Positions 31,471 through 39,488 of a DNA stretch of 64,000 nt are shown in pieces; position 1 is the first letter of the stretch, and each line of letters starts with the position of its first letter. The position numbers were made by a program, and so were the translations under genes. Under the pieces are notes generated by a model. It made no database searches, was not told the DNA's origin, and worked only from the letters and a program-made list of their open reading frames with translations. The stretch covers positions 1,178,001 to 1,242,000 of the forward strand of contig NZ_CP038213.1 in NCBI RefSeq assembly GCF_004526345.1, read 5' to 3'. This DNA is from Ornithinimicrobium flavum. Its GTDB lineage: Bacteria; Actinomycetota; Actinomycetes; Actinomycetales; Dermatophilaceae.

Positions 31471-31610
31471 GCCAGGTCCCGACGCGACCGTCCTACCACT
31501 CCGTGGGGGTCTGCTGCCGGTCAGGGCGACATCTGTGGACACCGCTCGCCGGGCGGTCCGTCTGTGGAGAACTTCTGCGGGCCGGGCGCCCGGCTCGGCA
31601 GGCTCCCCGC

Positions 31611-32044
31611 ATGACCTACGAAGACCTGCCCTCCGACTGGCCCGCTCCCTCGCCGACCCGGCCCTGGCCGCCGACGTGGTCGACCTGGTCGTCAGCGACC
31701 TCGACCGCTCGAGCGGAGGACTCTCCTTCCTGCTGTGCCGCCCTGACGGCACGCTCTCCCAGCCCGTCTTCGTCGAGACGCAGGGCTGCCCCGACCGCGC
31801 CGACGTCGTGCGGCAGATGACCGACGGGCTGCGCGAGGTGCCGGAGGTCCGCGGCCTGGTCCTGGCCGTGGCGAAGCAGTTCGGGGGGCTGGACGACGAC
31901 GACCGGCGGGTGCACGACGCGGCCCTGCAGGTATGCCGTGAGCTGGGCCTGACCCTGCACGGGACCTACCTGGCCACCCACGCCGGGGTGCGCCTGCTCC
32001 CCGTCGCCGTGGAGCTCACCAGCCACCGCCCGGGCGCCGCCTGA
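31611..32044 (+). CDS. conserved hypothetical protein (one frameshift)
   Basis: The product of about 144 residues begins MTYEDLPSDWP and continues as SLADPALAADVVDLVVSDLD to HRPGAA if one base is added near 31638-31645 (a C run). Past that point the frame is clean, with a hydrophobic core (VRGLVLAVAKQFGG) and GTYLATHAGVRLLPVAVEL. No signal peptide, membrane segment or known motif is seen. Two DnaA-box-like sequences (TGTGGACAC 31534 and TGTGGAGAA 31563) precede it. Function not recognised. Confidence 0.65.
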
Positions 32045-32105
32045 CCGGGGTCGAGCCGGTCGGCATGAGCCAGGCGGGGCCAGAAACGGGTTTGCCCCCG
32101 GCTCG

Positions 32106-32111
32106 TAGAGT
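32106..32111 (+). promoter_or_regulatory. -10 element, leaderless start of hrpA
   Basis: TAGAGT lies 7 nt before GTG 32119. This argues against the longer in-frame ATG at 32065, which has no ribosome site. Confidence 0.55.
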
Positions 32112-32118
32112 GGAGAGC

Positions 32119-35100
32119 GTGCCCGAACCCGCCGCGACCCCGCCCTCCGAGCGGCGACCCCGTCGCGGACGGGGGCCGGGACGGGGCGGTGCCCGGCATA
32201 CCCGTCGGCCCGCTGACCAGCGCGACCGGCGCGGTGACCAGGGCGCACGCCGGGCCCAGCTCGTGGAGGCGCGGCGACGCGCGCTGCCCGGCCCCGACCA
32301 GCTGCACTACCCCCCGGACCTGCCCGTCAGCGAGCGCCGCGACGACATCCGCGAGCTCGTCCGCGACCACCAGGTCGTCATCGTCGCCGGGGAGACGGGG
32401 TCGGGCAAGACCACCCAGCTGCCGAAGATCTGCCTGGAGCTGGGGCGCGGGGTGGAGGGCATGATCGGGCACACCCAGCCGCGGCGGATCGCCGCCCGGT
32501 CGGTGGCCGAGCGGGTCAGCGAGGAGCTGGGGGTCGAGCTGGGCACCACGGTCGGCTACCAGGTGCGCTTCACCGACCAGTCGCGGGAGGACACCCTCGT
32601 CAAGGTGATGACCGACGGCATCCTCCTCGCCGAGCTCCAGCGCGACCGCGACCTGCGCCGCTACGACACGCTCATCATCGACGAGGCCCACGAGCGCAGC
32701 CTCAACGTCGACTTCATCCTGGGCTACCTCAAGCAGCTGCTCCCGCGGCGCCCCGACCTCAAGGTCGTCATCACCTCCGCGACGATCGACGTGGACCGCT
32801 TCGCCCGGCACTTCGCCGACGCCGAGGGGCGACCGGCCCCGGTCGTCGAGGTCAGCGGGCGCACCTACCCCGTCGAGGTCCGCTACCGACCCCTGGTGCG
32901 GCTGGTCGAGCCCACGCGCGGGGGTGCGGACGCCGAGCGGGTGCAGGTCGAGATCGACCAGGTGACCGGCGTCGTCGAGGCGGTCGAGGAGCTGTGGACG
33001 GAGGCCTCCGGCAGGGACGGCAAGGGGGAGGACGTCCTCGTCTTCTGCTCCGGCGAGCGCGAGATCCGGGACGTCGTCGACGCGTTGGAGGGCCTCCGGC
33101 TGCCGGGCACCGAGGTGCTCCCGCTCTACGGCCGCCTCTCCGCCGCCGAGCAGCACCGGGTCTTCTCCCGGCACGCGGGCCGGCGGATCGTGGTGTCCAC
33201 CAACGTGGCCGAGACCTCGCTGACCGTCCCGGGGATCCGGTATGTCGTGGACACCGGCACCGCGCGGATCAGCCGCTACAGCCAGCGCCTCAAGGTGCAG
33301 CGGCTGCCGATCGAGCCGATCAGCCAGGCCTCGGCCAACCAGCGGGCCGGCCGCTGCGGGCGCCTCGCGGACGGCATCGCGATCCGGCTCTACTCGGAGG
33401 AGGACTACCTCGGGCGCCCCGAGTTCACCGACCCCGAGATCCTACGGACCAACCTGGCCAGCGTCATCCTGCAGATGACCGCGCTGGGGCTGGGCGAGAT
33501 CCAGAGGTTCCCCTTCCTCGAGCCGCCGGACTCCCGGCAGATCGCCGACGGCGTCCGGCTGCTCACCGAGCTGCAGGCCATCGACCCGGACGCCCCGGCC
33601 CACCTGCCCCGGAAGCGGCTGACCCCCTACGGACGGGCGCTCGTCGCCCTCCCGGTGGACCCGCGGCTGGCCCGGATGCTCGTGGAGGCCGAGCGGCAGG
33701 GGGCACTCAAGGAGGTGCTCGTCATCGTCGCCGCGCTGTCGATGCAGGACGTGCGTGAGCGGCCGGCGGACCAGCAGGCGCAGGCCGACCAGGCCCATGC
33801 CCGCTTCCGCCAGGTGGGGGGCGTGCCGCGGGGTGAGGGCCGGGGTGGATCGGCCGGGGGTGATTCGAACGGGGGCGGAGCGAAGGACGACCGGGGCGCC
33901 GCGGGGGACCGGCGGCCGGTCCGGGTCCAGGGTGAGGGCGGCCAGGGCCCCCGTGAGGAGTCGACGGACCGTCTGGACTCCGACTTCCTCGTGCTGCTCA
34001 ACCTGTGGCGCTACCTGCAGCGGCAGCAGAAGGAGCTGTCCGGCAGCGCCTTCCGCCGCATGTGCAAGGCCGAGTTCCTGCACTACCTGCGGGTGCGCGA
34101 GTGGCAGGACCTGCACACCCAGCTGCGGCAGGCCGCCCGCTCCCTCGGGCTGCAGACCAACGAGCACCCGGCCACGCCTGACCAGATCCACCGCTCCCTG
34201 CTCTCCGGCCTGCTCTCCCACGTCGGGATGTGGGAGCGGGAGAACCGCACCTACCTCGGGGCCAGGGGTGCCCGCTTCGTCCTCCAGCCGGGGTCGGTCC
34301 TGCACCGCCGGAACCCCGAGTGGGTCATGACGGCCGAGCTCGTCGAGACGACCCGGCTGTGGGCGCGGACCAACGCCACCGTCGACCCCTCCTGGGTGGA
34401 GGAGGCGGCGGCCCACCTGGTCAAACGGTCGTTCTCGGAGCCCCGCTGGTCCCGCTCGGCCGCGTCGGCGGTGGCCGACGAGCGGGTGACGCTCTACGGC
34501 ATACCCGTCGTGGCCGACCGGACCGTCCCGCTGGGTCGGATCGACCCCGAGCTGGCCCGGGAGCTGTTCATCCGCACCGCGCTGGTGGAGGAGGACTGGG
34601 ACACCCGCCACGACTTCTTCCACGCCAACCGTCGGCTGGTCAAGGAGCTCGGCCAGCTCGAGGCGCGGGCCCGGCGCCGCGACATCCTCGCCGACGACGA
34701 GGTGCTCGTGGAGTTCTACCGGGCGCGCATCCCCGCCGAGGTGGTGTCCGGTGCCCACTTCGACACGTGGTGGAAGCAGGCCCGCCGCCAGGACCCCCAG
34801 CTGCTCACCTTCACCGAGGCGCTGCTCGTGGGGGAGGGCGCGGAGGGGGTGAGCGCCGACGACTACCCCACGCAGTGGCGGCAGGACGAGCTGAGCTTCG
34901 GGCTCACCTACCAGTTCGAGCCGGGGGCCGACGCCGACGGCGTGACGATGCACATCCCCGTCGAGGTGCTCAACCAGGTCGCCGAGGACGGGCTCGACTG
35001 GTTGGTCCCCGGCATGCGGGAGGAGCTGGTGACGGCGCTGGTCAAGGCGCTCCCCAAGGACATCCGGCGCAACTTCGTGCCCGCCCCCGACCACGCGCGC

Positions 35101-36315
35101 GCCGCGCTGCAGGGTATGGAGTCCGCCGGCGTCGTCGGCGCCGTCCCGGTCCGGGAGGCCCTGGCGGCCGAGCTCACCCGGCGGGGTCTGGTCCGGGTCC
35201 ACGCCTCCGACATCGAGTGGGAGCGGGTGCCCGACCACCTCAAGCTGACCTTCCGCGTCGAGCGCTCGGTCCGACCCGGGGGCCGGGAGGACCAGCGCGG
35301 CAAGGGATCTCGCGGACCGTCCCGGCGCGGACGCGTCGAGGTCCTCGGCGAGGGGAAGGACCTGGCCGTCCTCAAGGAGCAGCTGGCCGGGCACGTGCGC
35401 ACCACGATGGCGGCCGCCGCCTCTGGTGTCGAGCGGACGGGTCTGACGACGTGGCCGCCCGACCTGGACCCCCTGCCCGAGACGTTCAGCCGACAGGTGG
35501 GACCCCGTGCGGTGCAGGGGTTCCCGGCGCTGGTCGACACCGGGGCCGCGGTCGACGTGCGGGTGCTGGCGACCCGCTCGGAGGCCTCCCGGGAGACGCT
35601 CCGCGGCGTCCGCAGGCTGCTCCTGCTCAACCTCCAGCCCCCGTGGAAGCGGCTCCTCGCCCTGCTGACCAACCAGCAGAAGCTCTCCCTCGGCCACAAC
35701 CCCCACGGGTCGGTGCCCGTCCTGCTCGAGGACGCGCTCGCCGCCGCCGTCGACTCCGTCGTCGCCGAGCAGCCCGGGGCCACGGTGCGCACGCCGGCGC
35801 AGTTCGAGGCGGCGCTCACCGGGGTCCGGCAGCAGGCCGTGCCCCGGGTGCTGGAGATCGTCGAGTCGCTGGTGCCGATCCTCGACACGGCCCGGGACGT
35901 GTCCCTGCGGCTGCAGCGCCTCACCACGCCTGCCGCGGCCGACCTGGCGCTGGACCTGCGGCGGCAGCTCGACGGCCTGGTCCGGCCCGGGTTCGTCGCG
36001 GACGTGGGCCACCGGCGGCTGCCGCGGATGGTGGTCTGGTTGCGGGCCATGTCCGAGCGCCTCGACAAGGGGGTGCAGGACCTGCCGCGTGACCGGTCCC
36101 GGACGCAGGAGGTGAGGGTCGTCGAGGAGGAGCTCGCGGCCTTCCTCGACAAGCTGCCGCCGCACCGGCGCCAGGACCCGGACGTGATGGACGTCGTGTG
36201 GTCGGTGCAGGAGCTGCGGGTCTCGCTCTTCGCGCAGCGCCTCGGCACGGCCGGGCCGATCTCCGCCAAGCGCATCTACGCGGCCATGGACGCCGCCGAG
36301 GACGTCCCGGCCTGA
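32119..36315 (+). CDS. hrpA: ATP-dependent RNA helicase HrpA
   Basis: The product of about 1398 residues is a DEAH-box helicase of HrpA length. Motifs are I GETGSGKTTQ, Ia QPRRIAARS, II DEAH (IIDEAHERS), III SATID, IV VFCSGEREI, V STNVAETSLTVPG and VI QRAGRCGR. After the HA2/OB region come the HrpA-specific C-terminal DUF3418 segments (DFFHANRRLVKELGQLEARA). Between the core and C-terminal half lies a Gly/Arg/Asp-rich insertion (positions about 33820-33960) likely to be disordered. HrpA acts in RNA processing and ribosome rescue in bacteria. Arg-rich N-terminus may bind RNA. It converges on the ADH gene with a 6-bp gap. Confidence 0.95.
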   Translation: MPEPAATPPSERRPRRGRGPGRGGARHTRRPADQRDRRGDQGARRAQLVEARRRALPGPDQLHYPPDLPVSERRDDIRELVRDHQVVIVAGETGSGKTTQLPKICLELGRGVEGMIGHTQPRRIAARSVAERVSEELGVELGTTVGYQVRFTDQSREDTLVKVMTDGILLAELQRDRDLRRYDTLIIDEAHERSLNVDFILGYLKQLLPRRPDLKVVITSATIDVDRFARHFADAEGRPAPVVEVSGRTYPVEVRYRPLVRLVEPTRGGADAERVQVEIDQVTGVVEAVEELWTEASGRDGKGEDVLVFCSGEREIRDVVDALEGLRLPGTEVLPLYGRLSAAEQHRVFSRHAGRRIVVSTNVAETSLTVPGIRYVVDTGTARISRYSQRLKVQRLPIEPISQASANQRAGRCGRLADGIAIRLYSEEDYLGRPEFTDPEILRTNLASVILQMTALGLGEIQRFPFLEPPDSRQIADGVRLLTELQAIDPDAPAHLPRKRLTPYGRALVALPVDPRLARMLVEAERQGALKEVLVIVAALSMQDVRERPADQQAQADQAHARFRQVGGVPRGEGRGGSAGGDSNGGGAKDDRGAAGDRRPVRVQGEGGQGPREESTDRLDSDFLVLLNLWRYLQRQQKELSGSAFRRMCKAEFLHYLRVREWQDLHTQLRQAARSLGLQTNEHPATPDQIHRSLLSGLLSHVGMWERENRTYLGARGARFVLQPGSVLHRRNPEWVMTAELVETTRLWARTNATVDPSWVEEAAAHLVKRSFSEPRWSRSAASAVADERVTLYGIPVVADRTVPLGRIDPELARELFIRTALVEEDWDTRHDFFHANRRLVKELGQLEARARRRDILADDEVLVEFYRARIPAEVVSGAHFDTWWKQARRQDPQLLTFTEALLVGEGAEGVSADDYPTQWRQDELSFGLTYQFEPGADADGVTMHIPVEVLNQVAEDGLDWLVPGMREELVTALVKALPKDIRRNFVPAPDHARAALQGMESAGVVGAVPVREALAAELTRRGLVRVHASDIEWERVPDHLKLTFRVERSVRPGGREDQRGKGSRGPSRRGRVEVLGEGKDLAVLKEQLAGHVRTTMAAAASGVERTGLTTWPPDLDPLPETFSRQVGPRAVQGFPALVDTGAAVDVRVLATRSEASRETLRGVRRLLLLNLQPPWKRLLALLTNQQKLSLGHNPHGSVPVLLEDALAAAVDSVVAEQPGATVRTPAQFEAALTGVRQQAVPRVLEIVESLVPILDTARDVSLRLQRLTTPAAADLALDLRRQLDGLVRPGFVADVGHRRLPRMVVWLRAMSERLDKGVQDLPRDRSRTQEVRVVEEELAAFLDKLPPHRRQDPDVMDVVWSVQELRVSLFAQRLGTAGPISAKRIYAAMDAAEDVPA

Positions 36316-36321
36316 GCCGCC

Positions 36322-37320
36322 TCACCGCACGAGGACGGCGGCCCCCTCGTAGGCGTCGGCCGCCAGGTCCGCGAGCGTCCGCGCCGCGGCGTCGAAGGGC
36401 CGCGCCGTGATGGTCGGGTCCAGCCCCAGGGTCGTGGCCAGCCGCAGCAGCTCCTCGCCGTCGGCCCGGGTGTTGGCCGTGACGCTGCGCAGCTGCTTCT
36501 CGTAGAACAGCTCCCGCTCGTAGCCGAGCGGCGGGACGTCGGTGAGGTGGATGCCGGCCACCACGCCGACGCCGCCGCGGTCAAGCGCGCGCATCATCGG
36601 CGGCACGAGATCGCCCACGGGGGCGAAGAGGATCGCGGCGTCCAGCGGCTCCGGGGGCGGGTCGGCGGCCCCTGCGGCGGAGGTCGCCCCGAGGTCGAGG
36701 GCCAGGCGCCGGGCGCGGGGTGACCTCGTCATCACGTGCACGACCGCGCCCTGCCGGACCGCGATCTGCGCCACCAGGTGCGCCGAAGCCCCGAAGCCGT
36801 AGAGCCCCAGGCGACCGCCCGGCGGCAGGTCGGCCCGTCGCAGGGCCCGGTAGCCCACGATCCCCGAGCACAGCAGCGGTGCCGCCTTCTCCGCCGACAG
36901 CGCCTCCGGGATCCGGTAGGCGAAGGTCTCGTCGACCACGGTGAGCTCGGCGAAGCCGCCGTCGGCGTCCCACCCCGTGAAGGTGGCGTCCGCGCACAGG
37001 TTCTCCCGCCCGCTGCGGCACCACCGGCACCGTCCGCAGGTCCCGCGCAGCCACGCGACCCCGACCCGGTCGCCGGGGGACAGGCGCCGACACCCGGGGC
37101 CCACCGCGTCGACGCGGCCCACGACCTCGTGCCCGGGGACGGTATGCGGCCGCCGCGGCTCGAGGTCCCCCTCGGCCAGGTGCAGGTCGGTCCGGCACAC
37201 GCCGCAGGCCTCCACCCGGACCCTCACCTCCCCGGGGCCGGACTGCTGGTCGGGCAGGTCGACCAGCCGCAGTGGTCGCTCGGCGACCGGCCGAGGAGTG
37301 TCGACGACCCACGCCTCCAT
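36322..37320 (-). CDS. zinc-dependent alcohol dehydrogenase
   Basis: The 332-residue product is a medium-chain dehydrogenase with two zinc sites: catalytic Cys in ACGVCRTDLHLAEGD with GHEVVGRVD, and the structural set in CGRCRWCRSGRENLC. The nucleotide site is GGRLGLYGFGASAHLVAQIA, where the glycine pattern GFGAS suggests NAD(P)H binding. The subfamily resembles AdhA-type broad alcohol dehydrogenases of actinobacteria. ATG 37320 lies 3 nt after a GGGAG; ATG 37329 (adding MGV) is possible. Substrate not predictable. Confidence 0.88.
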   Translation of the reverse strand: MEAWVVDTPRPVAERPLRLVDLPDQQSGPGEVRVRVEACGVCRTDLHLAEGDLEPRRPHTVPGHEVVGRVDAVGPGCRRLSPGDRVGVAWLRGTCGRCRWCRSGRENLCADATFTGWDADGGFAELTVVDETFAYRIPEALSAEKAAPLLCSGIVGYRALRRADLPPGGRLGLYGFGASAHLVAQIAVRQGAVVHVMTRSPRARRLALDLGATSAAGAADPPPEPLDAAILFAPVGDLVPPMMRALDRGGVGVVAGIHLTDVPPLGYERELFYEKQLRSVTANTRADGEELLRLATTLGLDPTITARPFDAAARTLADLAADAYEGAAVLVR

Positions 37321-37376
37321 GACTCCCATCGTGGCACGACCCGGGCCGGCCCGGGGCTGCGACCGGACGCCGTCGC

Positions 37377-37382
37377 TACGCT
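37377..37382 (+). promoter_or_regulatory. -10 element, leaderless start of PCD-VOC gene
   Basis: TACGCT lies 7 nt before ATG 37390. No ribosome site precedes the start. Confidence 0.5.
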
Positions 37383-37389
37383 GACCCGC

Positions 37390-38118
37390 ATGCAGCGACC
37401 CACCGCGCCCCTGTCCGCGCACGAGCTCTCGCAGGACCCGGATCTCGGCGACTGGCGGGTCCTCCTGGGCAAGCTGCACACGCGCTTTCCCACCGGGCGG
37501 GGCGGGTTCCGGCTGGGCGCCGACCTGGTCTCCCGCATCGCGGCGGTGGCCGACGAGCTGGACCACCACCCGGACGTCGACCTCCGTTACGGCCACGTCA
37601 CCGTCACGACGGTGTCCCACGACGTCGGCCACCTGACCGAACGGGACCGGCGGCTCGCGGTCGCGATCTCCCGGATCGCGGCCGAGCTGGGGCTCGCCGC
37701 GGTCCCGGAGCAGGTGAGCGCCCTCGAGGTGGGCCTGGACGTCCTGGTGGCGACCGACGTCGCGCCCTTCTGGCGGGCGGTGCTGGGATACGAGCCCGAG
37801 GAGGAGGGCGGCGAGGCGGACTGCCTGGTCGACCCGGCCGCCCGGCACGCCGGGCTGTGGTTCCAGCAGCTGGACGAGCCCCGGCCTGGTCGTAACCGCT
37901 TCCACCTGGACCTCACCGTGCCGCACGACGTCGCGCAGGACCGGGTGCAGCGCGCCCTGGCGGCGGGCGGGGTGCTGGTCACCGACCGCTACGCCCCCTC
38001 CTGGTGGGTGCTCGCCGACGCCGAGGGCAACGAGGTCTGCATCTGCACCTGGCAGGGCAGGGGCGAGGACGGTCCGGGCTCCGCCTCCGGCCCCGGCTCC
38101 GGCTCCGGCCAGGCCTGA
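37390..38118 (+). CDS. pterin carbinolamine dehydratase fused to VOC domain
   Basis: The 242-residue product has an N-terminal 4a-hydroxytetrahydrobiopterin dehydratase-like domain with the characteristic DHHPDVDLRYGHVTVTT (about residues 59-75) and DVGHLTERDRRLAVAIS. A C-terminal glyoxalase/VOC-like domain follows (LDVLVATDVAPFWRAVLGYE, GLWFQQLDEPRPGRNRFHLD), ending in a Gly/Ser tail. The reaction of the first domain is dehydration of pterin carbinolamine; the second has no clear ligand. This fusion is common in actinobacteria, often called VOC family protein. It is followed after 4 nt by coaE. Confidence 0.82.
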   Translation: MQRPTAPLSAHELSQDPDLGDWRVLLGKLHTRFPTGRGGFRLGADLVSRIAAVADELDHHPDVDLRYGHVTVTTVSHDVGHLTERDRRLAVAISRIAAELGLAAVPEQVSALEVGLDVLVATDVAPFWRAVLGYEPEEEGGEADCLVDPAARHAGLWFQQLDEPRPGRNRFHLDLTVPHDVAQDRVQRALAAGGVLVTDRYAPSWWVLADAEGNEVCICTWQGRGEDGPGSASGPGSGSGQA

Positions 38119-38122
38119 GACC

Positions 38123-39337
38123 GTGCTCTGGGTGGGCCTCTCCGGCGGCATCGGGTCCGGCAAGTCCACGGTGTCGGCCCGGCTCGCCGAGCTCGGCGCG
38201 GTCGTCATCGACGCCGACCGGATCGCCAGGGAGGTCGTCGAGCCGGACACACCGGCGCTCGCCGAGATCACCGCGCGCTTCGGCCCGGGCGTGCTGACGC
38301 CGGACGGGGCCCTCGACCGCCCCGCCCTCGGGGCCGTCGTCTTCGGGGACCCGGCGGCCAGGGCCGACCTGGAGGCCATCACCCACCCCCGGATCTTCGC
38401 GCGCACCGTGGAGCTGCGTGACGCGGCCCTCGACGACGCGGTCGTCGTGCACGACATCCCCCTGCTGGTCGAGCTGGACCGCGCGGCCGACTACGCGCTG
38501 ACCGTCATCGTCGACGTGCCGGAGGAGATCCGCCTCCGGCGGCTGGTCGACCTGCGCGGCATGGACGAAGACGAGGCACGCCGCCGTATCGCCGCCCAGG
38601 CCGACGACGACCAGCGCCGGCGCGCCGCCGACGTGCTGCTGCCGAACACCGGCTCCGTCGAGGACCTCCACGAGGCCGTCGACCGGCTCTGGCGGGAACG
38701 GCTCGTGCCCTTCGAGACCGGCCTGCGGAGCGGTCGCCCGTCCCGACGCCCGGAGGTCCTCACGCTGGTCGAGCCCGACCCGTCGTGGCCGGCGCAGGCT
38801 GCGCGACTGTGCGACCGGCTGCGGGGCGCCCTGGGCGAGGCCGCCGTCCGGACGGACCACATCGGGAGCACGAGCATTCCCGCCCTGAGAGCCAAGGACG
38901 TCCTGGACCTGCAGGTCGTGGTGCCCGACGTCGGGATCTTGGACGACACTGCGGTCCGCAGGGAGCTGTCCCGGCGGGGGCTGCTCGTGGTGGACCGTGC
39001 CGACGGCCAGGGGTGGTGGGACCACGCGCACGGGGAGGGCACCGCTCCCGGGGGGACGTGGGAGAAGGGGTTCGTGGCCACTGCGGACCCCGCCCGCATC
39101 GTCCACGTCCATGTGCGGCAGCAGGACTCACCCGCCTGGCGGCTGGCGCTCATCTTCCGTGACTGGCTGCGCGCCGTGCCGCAGGAGCGGGACGCCTACG
39201 CGCGGCTCAAGGACGACTCGGTCCGTGCCGGCCTGAGCAGCACCGAGCACGCGTCTGCCAAGGAGCCGTGGTTCGCCCAGGCCTTCCCGCGGGCAGAGGA
39301 GTGGGCCTCCCGCACCGGCTGGACACCGGGGTCCTGA
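38123..39337 (+). CDS. coaE: dephospho-CoA kinase fused to GrpB/UPF0157 domain
   Basis: The 404-residue product has an N-terminal CoaE domain with P-loop GGIGSGKST (8-16), VIDADRIAREVVEPD and the adenylate-kinase-like lid (RLRRLVDLRGMDEDEARRRI). The C-terminal half is a GrpB/UPF0157 nucleotidyltransferase-like domain (VRTDHIGSTSIPALRAKDVL, then FVATADPARIVHVHVRQ). The same fusion is found in mycobacterial CoaE, where the C-terminal domain is reported to aid folding and activity. CoaE makes CoA from dephospho-CoA, the last step of the pathway. GTG 38123 starts 4 nt after the upstream stop; the 3' side ends at a strong hairpin. Confidence 0.93.
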   Translation: MLWVGLSGGIGSGKSTVSARLAELGAVVIDADRIAREVVEPDTPALAEITARFGPGVLTPDGALDRPALGAVVFGDPAARADLEAITHPRIFARTVELRDAALDDAVVVHDIPLLVELDRAADYALTVIVDVPEEIRLRRLVDLRGMDEDEARRRIAAQADDDQRRRAADVLLPNTGSVEDLHEAVDRLWRERLVPFETGLRSGRPSRRPEVLTLVEPDPSWPAQAARLCDRLRGALGEAAVRTDHIGSTSIPALRAKDVLDLQVVVPDVGILDDTAVRRELSRRGLLVVDRADGQGWWDHAHGEGTAPGGTWEKGFVATADPARIVHVHVRQQDSPAWRLALIFRDWLRAVPQERDAYARLKDDSVRAGLSSTEHASAKEPWFAQAFPRAEEWASRTGWTPGS

Positions 39338-39414
39338 CCATCAGCTCCCCGCGCCCTGTCAAGGAGCATCGTGTCGACCGCGGACACGACCACCGACCCG
39401 GGTCGATGTGCGCG

Positions 39415-39462
39415 GGTCTTGTGTCACATTCATCGCCTGGACGGTGAATGTGACACAAGACC
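39415..39462. terminator. strong bidirectional hairpin terminator
   Basis: An 18-bp perfect stem (39415-39432 with 39445-39462) extends by three more pairs, one a wobble, to a 6-nt loop CCTGGA. It lies between the convergent coaE and peptidase genes and has no long T run, as is usual for actinobacterial hairpin terminators. Confidence 0.85.
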
Positions 39463-39488
39463 GCCCACCGGTATGCCTGCCGCGGCGA

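Noticed and set aside
32065..32118. Earlier ATG start for hrpA
   Set aside because: It has no ribosome site and would lie upstream of the leaderless -10 at 32106.
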